Positions 1 through 10,498 of a stretch of DNA of 64,000 nt are shown one piece after another (the stretch's first letter is position 1; every line of letters begins with the position of its first letter). Origin of the DNA: Argopecten irradians (lineage: Eukaryota > Mollusca > Bivalvia > Pectinida > Pectinidae); NCBI RefSeq assembly GCF_041381155.1, contig NC_091134.1, forward strand, positions 41,499,338-41,563,337. The letters are read 5' to 3'. The notes beneath the pieces were generated by a model that had not been told where the DNA came from, searched no databases, and saw only the letters and a program-made list of their open reading frames with translations. The translations under genes were made by a program, and so were the position numbers.

Positions 1-989
1 TAAGATCACTAATCATCACCATTGATGTCCTTGGTACAAAGAGCAATGATCTTTCTAGAGAGGAACCAAAGTTTGATGGTTTATGAAAGCTATTATTTTA
101 GGGAAAAATACCGGACCAATGTTCAGTAATGTATTATGTGACATCTGTCCAATATTATTTTAGAACAAAATTGAGCTCACAACCCAAAGATGGAGGTTTA
201 TATGTACATATTACATATACATGACATTGTCAATAAAATTGGGATAGCTCTATTACGTCCTTAACTGCAGGATAGGTCAAGACAATGAGTCAGCATGTTT
301 GATTTGTTTGGGAAAAGAGGGGTTACATAATGTGATGATACTATGGATATGGGCATTTCAGCCGCATAGTCCATCAGCTAGCTTTTGTGGCTGTGCGGAT
401 GAGTGTCGGTACTGTGTATCCTAGTTAAGCAAAGGTGATTGAGCGCTTCCAACTCTTGGAAGAGTGACCGCTCCATTAGTTCTGTGGCACGTTACGATAT
501 TATTTGCATTTCTGACACATTTCAAATTTTCATCTGATTTTCATCTATAGCTTTTCTTATATTCATTCTTGAGACTGTATAATTCTACACTTTCATCAAA
601 TTAATATTAGAGCAATTTCTACAATTTTCATTTCCATGGTACAAAAGTTGTTTGCTGGCCAAAAAGAATATCTATATGTATAGCTAAATTTCTGTTAAGT
701 AATATTTGCAACACATTGGACATCTTGTACCTTAATCTTTAGATCTGTAGGCAGTGATTTTCAAATCAATAACGTATATGTATATATATATTTAAGGGGC
801 CTGTACCTTTTGCATTGGGAAAAATTACATTTCATCTTTGTTGAAACATATATTGTGTTACAGATCTAGAGTTTTTGTTTATCTGGAAAAATATATATGC
901 TATAAATAAATGTATATTCCATAAAATGTACACCATATTAAAACCAACCAATAGCATGTACATGGTATACAAGCCTACATTATATTTAC
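1..989. other. Intronic or intergenic left edge; no exon found
   Basis: The next exon of the KIAA2012-like gene should lie here or beyond the window; none was found. A short hairpin CTTCCAA/TTGGAAG is at 447-463. Confidence 0.4.
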
Positions 990-1352
990 CTCATCTCCAT
1001 ACTGCAGTACTGACAATGACAGCCTATCCAGAGTACCCAGAGCAGAACACGTTTCTATAGCATTAAACTTTTTTGAGAGTGCGGATTTTTGTCTGGATGA
1101 AGATCTGGACACAGACCCTGTATTGTCTACATCCTCTTGTGAGGAAAACAGAATAAGTGCCCCTTTACGAGTGGTGAAGGTTTTCGGGATGTTGAGCTTG
1201 CCGTCAGAGCGCGGAGTGAGTGTACATGTTAGAGGCTGTTCCTTTGTTGACCTCATAGACATAGTGGTAGGGGCCCGGGATCCCAGCCCCACTGTGATCC
1301 CATGTCTGTGGGTATTTTCCCCAGGGTCAATGCATGGCAGAGACTCGGTGTC
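990..1352 (-). CDS. Third exon of the KIAA2012-like gene
   Basis: This 363-bp exon codes for 121 residues in phase 0 at both ends, so it could be skipped without a frameshift. It has a good acceptor (ccttgtag) and donor (gtaaat). The middle is basic and Ser/Thr rich; the PKTF..RKGALILF block is the only part I recognise. Plus-strand open frames over it are shadows. Confidence 0.6.
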
Positions 1353-4300
1353 CTACAAGGAAATTTACATAAGTGTATAATAAAAAGCAGTGTTACATAG
1401 TTAGGTTTATTAAAAAAATGCAACATTCACTTGTCAGGAATCTTCCAATATGGGGGTTTTGAGATCCCGAAACGATGTAGGTAAAGTATACAATTTACCA
1501 TCGATTAGTCCTGCCTTCCAGTGATTATGATTTCACGAATTTCATGTCAAATGATGAATATCTATTAATCTTATATTAATTTTTAATATTTTTATTAATC
1601 AAATTTGTTTTACAATGTATATGCATCGAAAGCATAAAATAAATGTGATCTTTATATATATATATAACATATACAAGCTAGAGAAATTAATTAATAACAG
1701 TGTTGAAACCAGAAAAGCTGAAGACTCTAAATGATTTTCGTTTATTTGATTGATTTTTTTTTCATTTCAACATAATTAAGATAAGATAAGATAAGATAAG
1801 TTTATTTCTGGTTCAGGACTTATATGTAAAGTCCTCTATACCAGACTCAGACAAAATATAGAGTTTACAGTTAATACATTTTTATCCGGTAATAATAATA
1901 AATTAATGATGTATAAAGGCTTTGTAGTTGTATAAGAGTTCTTGTTCTTTCCAATGTTTGTCTAACGCATTTTTGAAGGAGTTTATATTTGGCGCCATCA
2001 CTACATTCTCTAGTAGATCGTTCCATATCTTAGTAGCTCTTAGTGAAAAAAAATTCTCCTAATCTCATAGTTTGATCTTGTATGGAATAGCTTCCTCCTA
2101 TGCCCCCTGCTGCTCTCGCGGTCCGTTGCATCTTTCCATAAAGATAAAATGTTACAACATTCGGAGTCATATATTCCATCTAAAATTTTGAAGAGTTCTA
2201 TCATGTCTCCTCGTATTCTTCTATATGCCAATGTTGGTAATTTCAGTTTCTCCAGCCTTTGACTGTATGCTAGATGTGACATTCCTGGTAGACATTTTGT
2301 CGCTCTTCTTTGGACACTTTCTATCATTTCTATATGCTTCTGTAGGTAAGGCGCCCATACGGGGCAAGCATAGTCCAAATGAGACCGAACTAAGCATTTA
2401 TATAGCGGAATAAATGATTTGATGTCTAAAAACTGAAAAGTTCTTCTCAAAAGTCCAAACATGGAATTGGCTTTTTTTACTTTCTCTGATATATGGGTGT
2501 CGAAGCTTAACGTGGAATCTACAACTACTCCTATATCTTTTTCTTGGTCTATATGTTGCAGTGTTTTTCCATTGAGCTGGTATTGTATAATTTCCTCACG
2601 TTGGTTTCTTGTTCTCTGTTTGTGTATCCTCATGTGTTTGCATTTATCTGGGTGCATTTTTAGAAGCCACGTTTCACTCCATTTCGACATTGTATCTAAA
2701 TCACTTTGCAGATCTAAAGCATCATCTTTGCCACGGATAGCCTTGAATATTTTAGTATCATCCGCAAATAAGTATACGTCTGACTGCACTATATCTGGAA
2801 GATCATTAACAAATATCACAAATAATAAGGGTCCAAGAACCGATCCTTGTGGAATTCCTGATGTTACACTTGACCATTCGGAATTTTTGCCATTCACTGT
2901 TACCATTTGATGTCTTCCTTTCAAAAAAGATGAAATCCAAGTTTTCATCTGCTGGTTGAAATTATATGAGTTTAATTTATTCAGTAAACGGTTGTGCGGA
3001 ACTGTATCAAAAGCTTTCTGATAATCCATGTATATACAATCGACTACGTCACCTTTATCTAAAGCAGTTGTCCATTTATCCAAAACTTCTAAAAGTTGTA
3101 ATGTTGTTGATCTACCTGATAAGAAACCGTATTGTTTGTTGGAGAAGTACTTGTTTTTCCTCATAAATGTTACTATATGATCCCTTATTAGAGTTTCTAG
3201 TGTTTTACAAACAACTGACGTGAGACTTACAGGCCTGTAGTTTCCCGGTTCACACTTATCTCCTTTTTTGAAAATGGCACACACTCGAGCCCTTTTCCAA
3301 TCATCCGGGGAGTTCCTGTTGAAATTGATTGGTTGAATAACTTCGTTATTGGATATGATATTGTACCAGAGGTATTTTTCAGGAACATCGGGTGGAGTTC
3401 GTCTAGTCCGGGGGATTTATCCGGTTTGAGATTTTTTAGGATCTTTGATACAGCTTCTTGTTCTATATTCATTTGTGACATCTCTTCGGCGACTTCTCTT
3501 ATGTACAGATGAGGGGTCGTGTCCGATTCCTGTATGAATACACTGCAAAAAACCGACATAACACTTCAGCTTTTCCCTTATTTGATGTAACTTTAGTTGA
3601 AGTTTTGTCCGCTGGTTTTGCATATAGTTCTCCAATCTCTGATTTCGACGTAGATTTAGATTTTATATAATTCCAAATTGCTTTTGGATCCGACTTTGCC
3701 TTTATCGCTATATTGTGCTCATATTCTTTCCTCAATTTGCGTGTTAATTTCCTTACTTTATTTCTGACCCTATTGTATTCCTTTTCTCACGTTCATATCC
3801 TTTGTAGTTGCAGCCTTCCTTGATAACGAATGCTTCTTTTTTATGGCTTCAAGTGTTGTTGTATCTGCTGGGAAACTATGCTTGTTGTTCCGACCTATTT
3901 TAATGATTTTTGTAGGGACATGGCTTTCTTCTATTTCTTTGACCACCTTTTTGAAAGTGTTCCAATTCTCGTTGATGTTGTTAGAGTTCATAATTATTTC
4001 GTCCCAGTTGGTATCACTTATCTCCTCGTTTATCCTTTCATAATTGGCATTTTTATAACTCTTTTTCTTCTTGCTTTGTAGAGCTATCTTTACTTTACAA
4101 ATGACCTTAAACAGTAGTACACAGTGATCACTTTTACCTAAAGCGCTTTGATATTCAATATCTGATAGTGAATGCTCGTCTTTGCTTATGATAAGATCTA
4201 GGACATTCGGATTGTCTTGACCTCGCCATCTTGTTGGTTCTTGGACATGTTGGAAAAGAAAGTTGTCTTGGAGTTTTTGAATGAACTTGTATTCTTGAGA

Positions 4301-5367
4301 ATCTGTATTCTCGCTCTTTGTATTCCATGTTTCCCAGTTTATATTTGGATAATTAAAGATGGAGAGTGATCTGCCCCTGATCAAAAGTTTGTTGTGTTTA
4401 TCATTTATTATTCTCTATGAAAGTGAAACAAATTAATTAACTCTTTCTAACTACCATGCATTGCAATTAAAGTACCTATTTCTTTGCATATTTGGAATCA
4501 AAAAAGGTTTTGCTCCATATTTTAAAATCAATATGAATATTTAAAAAACAAGAAACACTTAAACTAAATTAATGAATAAAATACAATTCATTAATATTGT
4601 ATTAATACTAGTAGAAAGCGACTGATTAATAAAATTGAAATTCAATTTCATCATTATGCAAAATAAATAAAATTAATAAATATAATTAAATATGCTAAAC
4701 ATGACATTAGATGATAGTCTGCTAAACTTGCCTATATCATTAGGCAGGTTTTTTCCTATTTTTGAACCCCTTTTTTTTTTCTGCCTAATTTATATTAGAT
4801 ATACCATCAGAAAGAACAAAAAAATGCAAAAATAATAATTCTTATAGGCAGGTTTAGTTTAAATACATGAAATTACCCCATGGACAAAAGTTTTGACTTT
4901 GACTACATACATACAACAATGTGTATGTTAATAGACTATCCTAATTTTAATAAAGAACAACATGTATACAAAAAAGGATGATAATTTCCGCTTTAAGAAA
5001 GCTTCTTAACTTGGATGAATTATGTAATAACAGTAGGAAATGTCACCTGTAGTGTTTGTCTGTACATGTTTGTTTTCAGCCTATATACTCACAATATCAT
5101 CTTTATATGGATCATACAGTTCCCCAGACCAGGTTCCATAGCCTCTGGACAACGGACTGAACATAATTACAATTATCTTACACTCTTTATAAGTAAAAAA
5201 ATAAATATTCCAACTTCCAAGTAATTTACACAAGCTAGTTGTGTTTCCATGTGCTTTACCACTCGTTAATTCCACTTTTTCCTGTTAAGATCCATTTATC
5301 TCACGTTTTACAACTTTTTCCTGACAAAATAATGACGGGAATTTTTACACTTCCCGCGTGTCTCCAT
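990..5367 (-). CDS. KIAA2012-like protein, N-terminal three exons (partial)
   Basis: I assembled three exons on the minus strand: 5365-5367 ATG through 5351 (donor gtgtaa), 5093-5156 (acceptor ttcag, donor gtgagt) and 990-1352 (acceptor ccttgtag, donor gtaaat). Joined, they give 148 codons with no stop and consistent phases (2, 0, 0); the gene runs on past the left window edge. The third exon holds PKTFTTRKGALILFS, followed about 40 residues later by LDRLSLSVLQYGDE. From memory this resembles the PKTFSTRKGALILYS stretch and following leucine-rich segment of vertebrate KIAA2012, a poorly characterised protein; I could not align it. The first exon is only 17 coding bases, so the start is the least certain part. 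The LINE at 1.8-4.4 kb lies in the intron between exons 2 and 3. No signal peptide or membrane segment is visible. The gene is head to head with TMEM258. Confidence 0.5.
2040..3284 (-). pseudogene. Reverse transcriptase region of the LINE ORF2
   Basis: This is the longest open piece of the LINE (414 codons), containing RT blocks 1-7 with the FADD active site. The frame closes at 2040 because of a slip in a run of eight T (minus strand, 2047-2054); the expected C-terminal tail (SLRATKIWNDL, then WKEQELL) continues in another frame down to about 1890. Upstream, the frame joins 3227-3559 after a shift near 3290. Confidence 0.88.
3770..4384 (-). pseudogene. Endonuclease C-terminal region of the LINE ORF2
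   Basis: This 204-codon frame covers the second half of an exonuclease-endonuclease-phosphatase fold: the NYPNINW segment, LDLIIS, and the conserved SDHCVLLF near the end of the domain. The first half is missing by 5' truncation. A one-base shift near 3787 separates it from the following linker (RNKVRKLTRKLRKEYEH) at 3735 and below. Confidence 0.8.
4715..4858. mobile_element. Short palindromic MITE, copy 1
   Basis: This ~140-bp element has inverted ends: AGTCTGCTAAACTTGCC on the left and GGCAGGTTTAG on the right, with a T-rich then A-rich middle. The same termini occur at 13212-13318 and 19793-19922. There is no coding capacity. The right end is more worn than in the other copies. Confidence 0.65.
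5093..5156 (-). CDS. Second exon of the KIAA2012-like gene
   Basis: This is a 64-bp exon between acceptor atgttcag and donor gtgagt, reading PLSRGYGTWSGELYDPYKDD. It joins in phase 0 to the 990-1352 exon. The call rests on both splice sites and the uninterrupted joined frame. Confidence 0.5.
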
Positions 5368-5690
5368 CTTTATATATTGCTGCACGCGACTACTATCACT
5401 ACTGACTGACAGCTTCATTCATTATTTACTGCTGATAGGGAAACAAATATAGACGAGTCCAAAAGCATATTTCTGAAGGTAAAGACAAACAAAAGTGAAA
5501 GAGACTTACTTGAATAATATTTTGTCATGAATAAAATTATAGGTGTATATCTATATCCATCCCAAAATAGAAATGTGGTCAATTTTCTGTATCATTACTG
5601 CTTCAGAATGAATAAATTTTATAAAATTTTAATTATTTACCGTCCCCTCACTTTTTCCCATAATGGACTCGTCTACTTTCACCTTTCAGC
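5368..5690. promoter_or_regulatory. Presumed bidirectional promoter, KIAA2012-like / TMEM258
   Basis: Fewer than 400 bp separate the two divergent start codons (5367 minus, 5751 plus). The TMEM258 side carries two ETS-type sites in the 5' leader (ACTTCCG repeated at about 5715-5730). No canonical TATA box is placed at a useful distance on the TMEM258 side. Transcription start sites cannot be fixed from sequence alone. Confidence 0.4.
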
Positions 5691-5750
5691 CATGCGCACA
5701 CACAAGCACCTGCAACTTCCGCTACTTCCGTCAACGCCAACACCGGCAAA

Positions 5751-8700
5751 ATGGTAAGTAGTAACAAGAAATTGGTTGTTGTACTGAAAACTTTTTATCA
5801 AAATTTACTTAACCTGTTTCGTTTACAAATAATAACTAATATTGAACTTTCTTGTCCGTCATTTTTTATATTTCATTGAATTTTCAGCTCCCTAAACACA
5901 TTTTAATCTGATGTCGTATCGTCGGCAGCCACGTTGCAGAATGACTGCCACCATAACTTGTTTATAATTATAGTTTAGGGTAGCATATACGATCATTGGT
6001 GTGATATACAGTTTAATGATGGATATTAAGGAAGCATATACAGAGAAGTAAATAGGTTGAAATAAAGGTTGTCGATATATTTTTCTTTACCTAACCACGG
6101 TAGTTTTAGCTGTCATACAAGGGAAATAACTCATAACAACATTTTTTTTCATCTTTAGGAAGTCTTATTACAAGGATTTATAAGTGTGAAGGATTTGTCA
6201 TTGTCTCTTTACACTGCTAAACACCACACGAGACGCCTATGAACCGTGAATTAAACAATTTTTCTCAACAAACGCTTGTCTTATTATTTTGAGTCAAATG
6301 AAACACCAATGTAAAGCTTTACAACAGCTTATCCTTTTTTTAAGGACGAAAAATTTCGAAGAAATGTCGTAAATTTTCATTAAAAAACTACAACATATCA
6401 TGACGGCATGCTTTTGAAAGTAAGACAGTACCCGTAAGCTACATCAAAGGTTACGCCAGCGGATATCAAAGGAAAATCGGTCGTCGCCCAACGTCGTGGT
6501 CGGTGCACAAATACAAAAGCGCTCGTGATGTATTGATCTGAAACCCTGGGTGACTTATTCTTCTCACCTATGTCCATGCTTAAAATGATGGCTCATGTTA
6601 ATGGCATCTCGTTTTCTGACTGTGGAAAAGAGAACATTAAAATTTGCACACATATGGGAAATTAAGTTTTATAAACCAGTTTGATTGGAAATAAGATAAG
6701 TTGGTTTTACTGTGATATGACCAAAAAGTCCATGGTGGTGAAATGTTTATGAGGTGTTCAAACTCCCTCGATGTCGGAGCCGCCATTACACATGCATGGC
6801 GGTCGGATGTCTTGTATACTGAACGTTAACTCTGCCACTTGCTTGTGGACTGAGTAATGTAACTTTTGTCCATAACTACACTGTCTGTCCATCCGTCTGT
6901 AACACTTTGTTTCTGTGCAATAACTGTAATATATGTAAACCGATTTTCTTCGAACTTGGTGACAAGGTTAAATGCGTTAAGGGCTCGGCCAAGTTTGATC
7001 GCAGCTGTCGATGGACTTTATTTAGCGGAGTTATGGCCCTTTGCTTAAATTAAAAAAAAAAAGTCAGTTTCTGCCACTTCCATACAATAACTAATAAATA
7101 TTAACCTCTATTCTTCAAACTTGGTAACAAGGTTGAATGCCCTAAGTAGGGCTGTGGATTGTCTAACATGTTGCGATCCGATCCGATCCACGATTCAGGG
7201 TTGACGATTCATAGATCGGACCACGAATCACCAGTTAGATACAAGCAAAAGATTCAATTGAAGTAAAACTGTTTTTATTGATAAATCAATAATGATAAAT
7301 GTTTGATTGATAATAAAACCAATTTTAGCAATTTTACATTCCTTATCATTAAGCAATAGAGTTACAGGTGAAGTACAGTAGGATTCAGTCACTGTAACTG
7401 TAAAAAAATCAAATCATTTGAATTTTGAAATAACGTCCTCTCAAAAATACTGCTGCACATGAATTACGGCATGAATCAAAGTCAACCCATCTGTGAACAG
7501 GTACACTGTATATAAATTATCATGGTAAGGCATAAATCACCATATCAAAACATTTCATTGTTACTTTTATTTTGGTCAAATACAGAAAAACATTGAAATT
7601 AAGAAAAACAAGTATTTAAAATCAATAAGAGAAGTTACAATTTACTTTGGTTCTAGGCCTATAGTTTTTATTTTTAATCAGGTGATTTATGATTTTGACT
7701 CATAATTAGGCCTACCTTTCGTTTTTGACATGGGGTTCACATCTACAGTACTCAGTTGCCTAATATAATATATTCGTATTTTTACATATTTCCGACCCGT
7801 AATGAAAACGAAATCGATAATAATCTTTTACATCTCTAGAAGTCAATTATTATGATTTATCATTATTATTTTATGAAGAATTTACAACATTGCATCGAAG
7901 CGTGGGTACGAAAATAACATGTTGCTAGCTTTACTCCCCCAGCTCTTGTGTACTTCCGGTCTACTTCAAAGTGAAAACATCGATGATATTCAGACTTTAG
8001 TGTACATTCCTTCACATTTTTGAGCTATGACAGCATTAAAGAAGGTATTATGTTTTGCTTTCGAAAGATCGCGATCCACAAATATCAGGAGTAACGAATA
8101 TTCGTATCCGATTTATCTCAATAATTCGTGAATACTCGAGTACTCAGATACTCGTTACAGCCCTAGTCCTAAGTGCCTGGCCAGGTTCGATCAACTCTTT
8201 CAGCGGATGTTATTTATCAGAGTTATGGCCCTTTAATTTATCACAAATGTCATTTCGTAGTTTCTGTGTAATAACTAACAAATGTTAAAACTAATACATG
8301 TATTGTTAAAACTTGGTAACAAAGTTAAATGCCTTAAGGGCTTAGCCAAGTTCGATTGCCACTTTTGGCAGATCTTAATTAGCAGAGTTATGGCCCTTTG
8401 ATTAAAAAAAAAGTCATTTTCTGCCATTTCCCTGCAATAACTCTAATAAATATTATCTCATTTTCCTACAACTTGGTAACAAGGTCAAATGCCTTAAGGG
8501 CTTAGCCAAGTTCGATTGCCACAGCATGTTTAAACCAAGGTTAAACCTAACCTCAATAATGTTTACCTATTATATGTCCTGAAAGCGGGGGATTGAAATT
8601 CCACGAATTTACTTGTTATTATTAATGTATATTCTGTTTCTTATCTGAAAAGCAATGACCAAGAATGTAATTATTATTTTTCAGACGTTTGAACTGGAAT

Positions 8701-9680
8701 CCATGGCTCGGTATGTGAGCCCCATCAACCCTGCTGTGTTTCCCCACCTGACGGTTGTCCTACTGGGTATTGGGATCTTCTTCATGGCCTGGTTCTTTGT
8801 GTATCCTTTTTCTCTGTGTCTCATCAGTTAGTGTGATGGTGAACAGGACTAAATATCAACAATATAGTGTGCTGATGTTTAAAAAATACTGTATTTGACT
8901 CAAAAAGCGCCCAGGGCGTTAAAAAAAATTGAAAAATGAAAAGATGCTAATGAGACGAAATTATTGCAAATCTAGACAGTCTTGTGTAGTTTTGGTCTTT
9001 ATTTATGCGTGTCCAATTGAAATCGAGACCTTATTTATGCATGAACAATTGAAATTGAGGCCTCAAAAAGGGGGGAGGGGCGCTTATAGGGACACGGGCA
9101 CTTATTGGGTCGAATACGGTAATGATAATGATGGTGACCATTTCAATGGTTATGTAAACACATGTTATTTTGTAAAATTGTTAATGGTATTGAGGTATAA
9201 CTTTTATCATTGTTTTAAGATTTGTAGTTTTTGTATAATCAATAAATATGTCTTTTGTTAAATCGGCTTGTAGTATTTATAACTATTGTTATACGCAACA
9301 ATAGAAAAGTTAATTTGCTAAAAAAATCTATTTTCATAAAATGTTTTAGTATGTTTTTATTTGTTATTACTGTGTGTGTAAAAAATATAGAATGCCAATG
9401 GCAATTTGTTTTTTTCAGAGACCGATACATAATGGGATTATCTTAAAACATAGAAATAGTTTAATAGTATGTAAATTAGTAATATTGTCAAATGAACATA
9501 TCAAACAAAGCATTGAGTTTATGTGTGGGTAACATTTCCTTAACCAGACCTAGCTATGAAGTAACATCTAACAAGTTCACACGAGACCTGTACAAGGAGC
9601 TTTTGGTATCCCTAGTAGCTTCAGTATTCATGGGATTTGGAGTGTTATTCCTTCTACTCTGGGTTGGAATATTTATATAG
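5751..9680 (+). CDS. TMEM258: TMEM258, oligosaccharyltransferase complex subunit
   Basis: Three coding exons: 5751-5753 (the ATG alone, followed by gtaagt), 8685-8800 and 9554-9680. They give 81 residues, close to the ~79 of the family. The [16 protein letters not shown] segment, [13 protein letters not shown], and [17 protein letters not shown] with the [10 protein letters not shown] tail are near-identical to animal TMEM258 (Kuduk). There are two membrane helices, about residues 20-40 and 57-80. The protein is a small ER-membrane subunit of the oligosaccharyltransferase that transfers glycans to asparagines. Intron 1 is ~2.9 kb and holds a hAT-like element. Intron 2 (8801-9553) has U12-type signals and contains a MITE. 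Start choice: the exon-1 ATG gives [11 protein letters not shown]; the internal ATG at 8703 would give MARY, removing the conserved acidic N-terminus. Confidence 0.96.
5760..6850. other. TMEM258 intron 1, proximal part; no recognised feature
   Basis: AT-rich intronic sequence. It holds one stop-free stretch of about 34 codons (6440-6541, plus strand) that I could not assign, and the recurrent motif AAGGGAAATAACTC at 6119. Confidence 0.4.
6870..8525 (+). repeat. Diverged tandem/dispersed repeat interrupted by a hAT-like insertion
   Basis: Blocks at 6950-7146 and 8174-8520 share the phrases CTTGGTAACAAGGTTAAATG, CCAAGTTCGATTGCC and AGAGTTATGGCCCTTTG, repeated three to four times at roughly 180-bp spacing. 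The 7147-8165 insertion splits one unit. The family is unknown to me; no ORF. Confidence 0.6.
7147..8165. mobile_element. Non-autonomous hAT-like DNA transposon, 1.02 kb
   Basis: Its ends are TAGGGCTGT and ACAGCCCTA. It is flanked by GCCCTAAG (7139-7146) and GTCCTAAG (8166-8173), an 8-bp target-site duplication with one mismatch, the size typical of hAT. The right subterminal region (GTAACGAATATTCG, GAATACTCGAGTACTC) is palindrome-rich. There is no transposase frame, so it would need a partner in trans. Confidence 0.75.
8685..8800 (+). CDS. TMEM258: TMEM258 exon 2
   Basis: The acceptor is ttttcag, and the exon ends TTCTTTGT before GTATCCTTTT. It codes for the N-terminal segment and first membrane helix. 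It ends in phase 2; the valine codon is split GT|C and completed by the first base of exon 3. Confidence 0.95.
8801..9553 (+). other. U12-type (minor spliceosome) intron of TMEM258
   Basis: The 5' splice site reads GTATCCTTTT, an exact match to the minor-class consensus RTATCCTTT. The branch-point element TTCCTTAAC at 9536-9544 matches the consensus TTCCTTRAY exactly, and its adenosines lie 10-11 nt from the AG at 9552-9553. There is no polypyrimidine tract at the acceptor (CAGACCTAG). This placement is also the only one that restores the conserved FVYEV. Confidence 0.9.
8889..9119. mobile_element. MITE in TMEM258 intron 2
   Basis: Terminal inverted repeats of ~25 bp: left CTGTATTTGACTCAAAAAGC, right complement CCGTATTCGACCCAATAAGT, both running into GCCC. 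TA dinucleotides flank both ends, fitting a Tc1/mariner-type TA duplication. It is about 230 bp and non-coding. Confidence 0.65.
9554..9680 (+). CDS. TMEM258: TMEM258 exon 3
   Basis: It codes for [17 protein letters not shown] and the second membrane helix, ending in TAG at 9678-9680. The open frame extends upstream to 9492, but that part is intron: it includes the branch point. Confidence 0.95.
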
Positions 9681-10105
9681 CATTTACTAAAGGTAATTTC
9701 TACTCTAATTATTCTTATTGTTTATTTGTTAGAGAAAATTTTCATGGAATCTGTGTGTTATGTTGCAAAGAGAAGTAAACAATTTTATTTAACAGTGTTA
9801 TTGTGTATACACAAAAAACTATCCAGATTAGTGATTGATAATGAAATATTTATTTTGATTCATTCCGGTAAACATTTTCATTGCCACTTTTATAGAAGTT
9901 ATCTCCCCTTGGATTTCAGAATCTACACGTGCAGACAAAGATGTGTGGAAGGCTGTGTTGCAGTTATCTCCCTTCGCAGTGACTGACAGCACAGACAAAT
10001 GTATGGGTGGTTGGGACAATGGGTGAATGGATCGAGATGTTTAATTGTCACAGTGTGTCCTCATTGTGCTGTTTCATTGTAAATAAATTAAAAACATTTT
10101 TAGTC
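9681..10105 (+). other. TMEM258 3' UTR with probable intron and poly(A) signal
   Basis: A donor-like AAG|gtaatt follows the stop codon by about 11 bp, and an acceptor (ggatttcag) ends at 9919. A terminal non-coding exon of ~180 bp would then end after AATAAA at 10082-10087, which is followed by a GT-rich stretch. An unspliced UTR reaching the same signal is the alternative. Confidence 0.5.
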
Positions 10106-10498
10106 AAAATATGTGGTTTGTTTTGCAGTCTTGATATACACTTTTTGTTAAGATGAAGTATATTTTAGAAAAGTGATACTAGGGACATATGTCTGGATTT
10201 TGCTCATATATTTCAGCTAATTCTTATATATATGTATATGAGCATGGCAGTAATTTCATTAACATTTTAATTGCTATGTTTGAGTTAACAGAAGACCAAG
10301 GTGCACTTGGTCTACCAACACTGGTTGCGCTATATGATGCTAGTTTCAACACTGGTTCCCAAGGGTGGTTGCATTCTATCTGCTTGACCAATATATGACA
10401 ACTATGTATGGTCTTAATGTAAATACTTTATAACATCTTACTCACAGACGATTACAGATTATGATGATAGAATTACTGTAAAAAGTATGACAGAATAG

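Larger units (their letters stand above)
1776..4395 (-). mobile_element. Degenerate non-LTR retrotransposon, CR1/L2-type LINE, 5'-truncated
   Basis: On the minus strand this reads as the 3' 2.6 kb of a LINE: the C-terminal part of an apurinic-type endonuclease (4384-3770; NYPNINW, then LDLII and SDHCVL), a linker, and reverse transcriptase (3284-2040) with YRPVSL, DYQKAFDTVPH, GIPQGSVLGPLLF, the catalytic FADD and LGLLRR-like thumb residues. The 3' end is a short tandem (CTTAT)n tail at 1776-1800 rather than poly(A), as in CR1/L2-type elements. The 5' end stops inside the endonuclease near 4390, a usual result of incomplete reverse transcription. The reading frame is broken at about 3787, 3550, 3290 and 2050, so it is dead. 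It sits in an intron of the KIAA2012-like gene, in the same orientation as that gene. Confidence 0.9.

Noticed and set aside
9492-9553. Upstream extension of the TMEM258 exon 3 frame starting MNISNKAL
   Set aside because: This is intron containing the U12 branch point; the family N-terminus is in exon 2.
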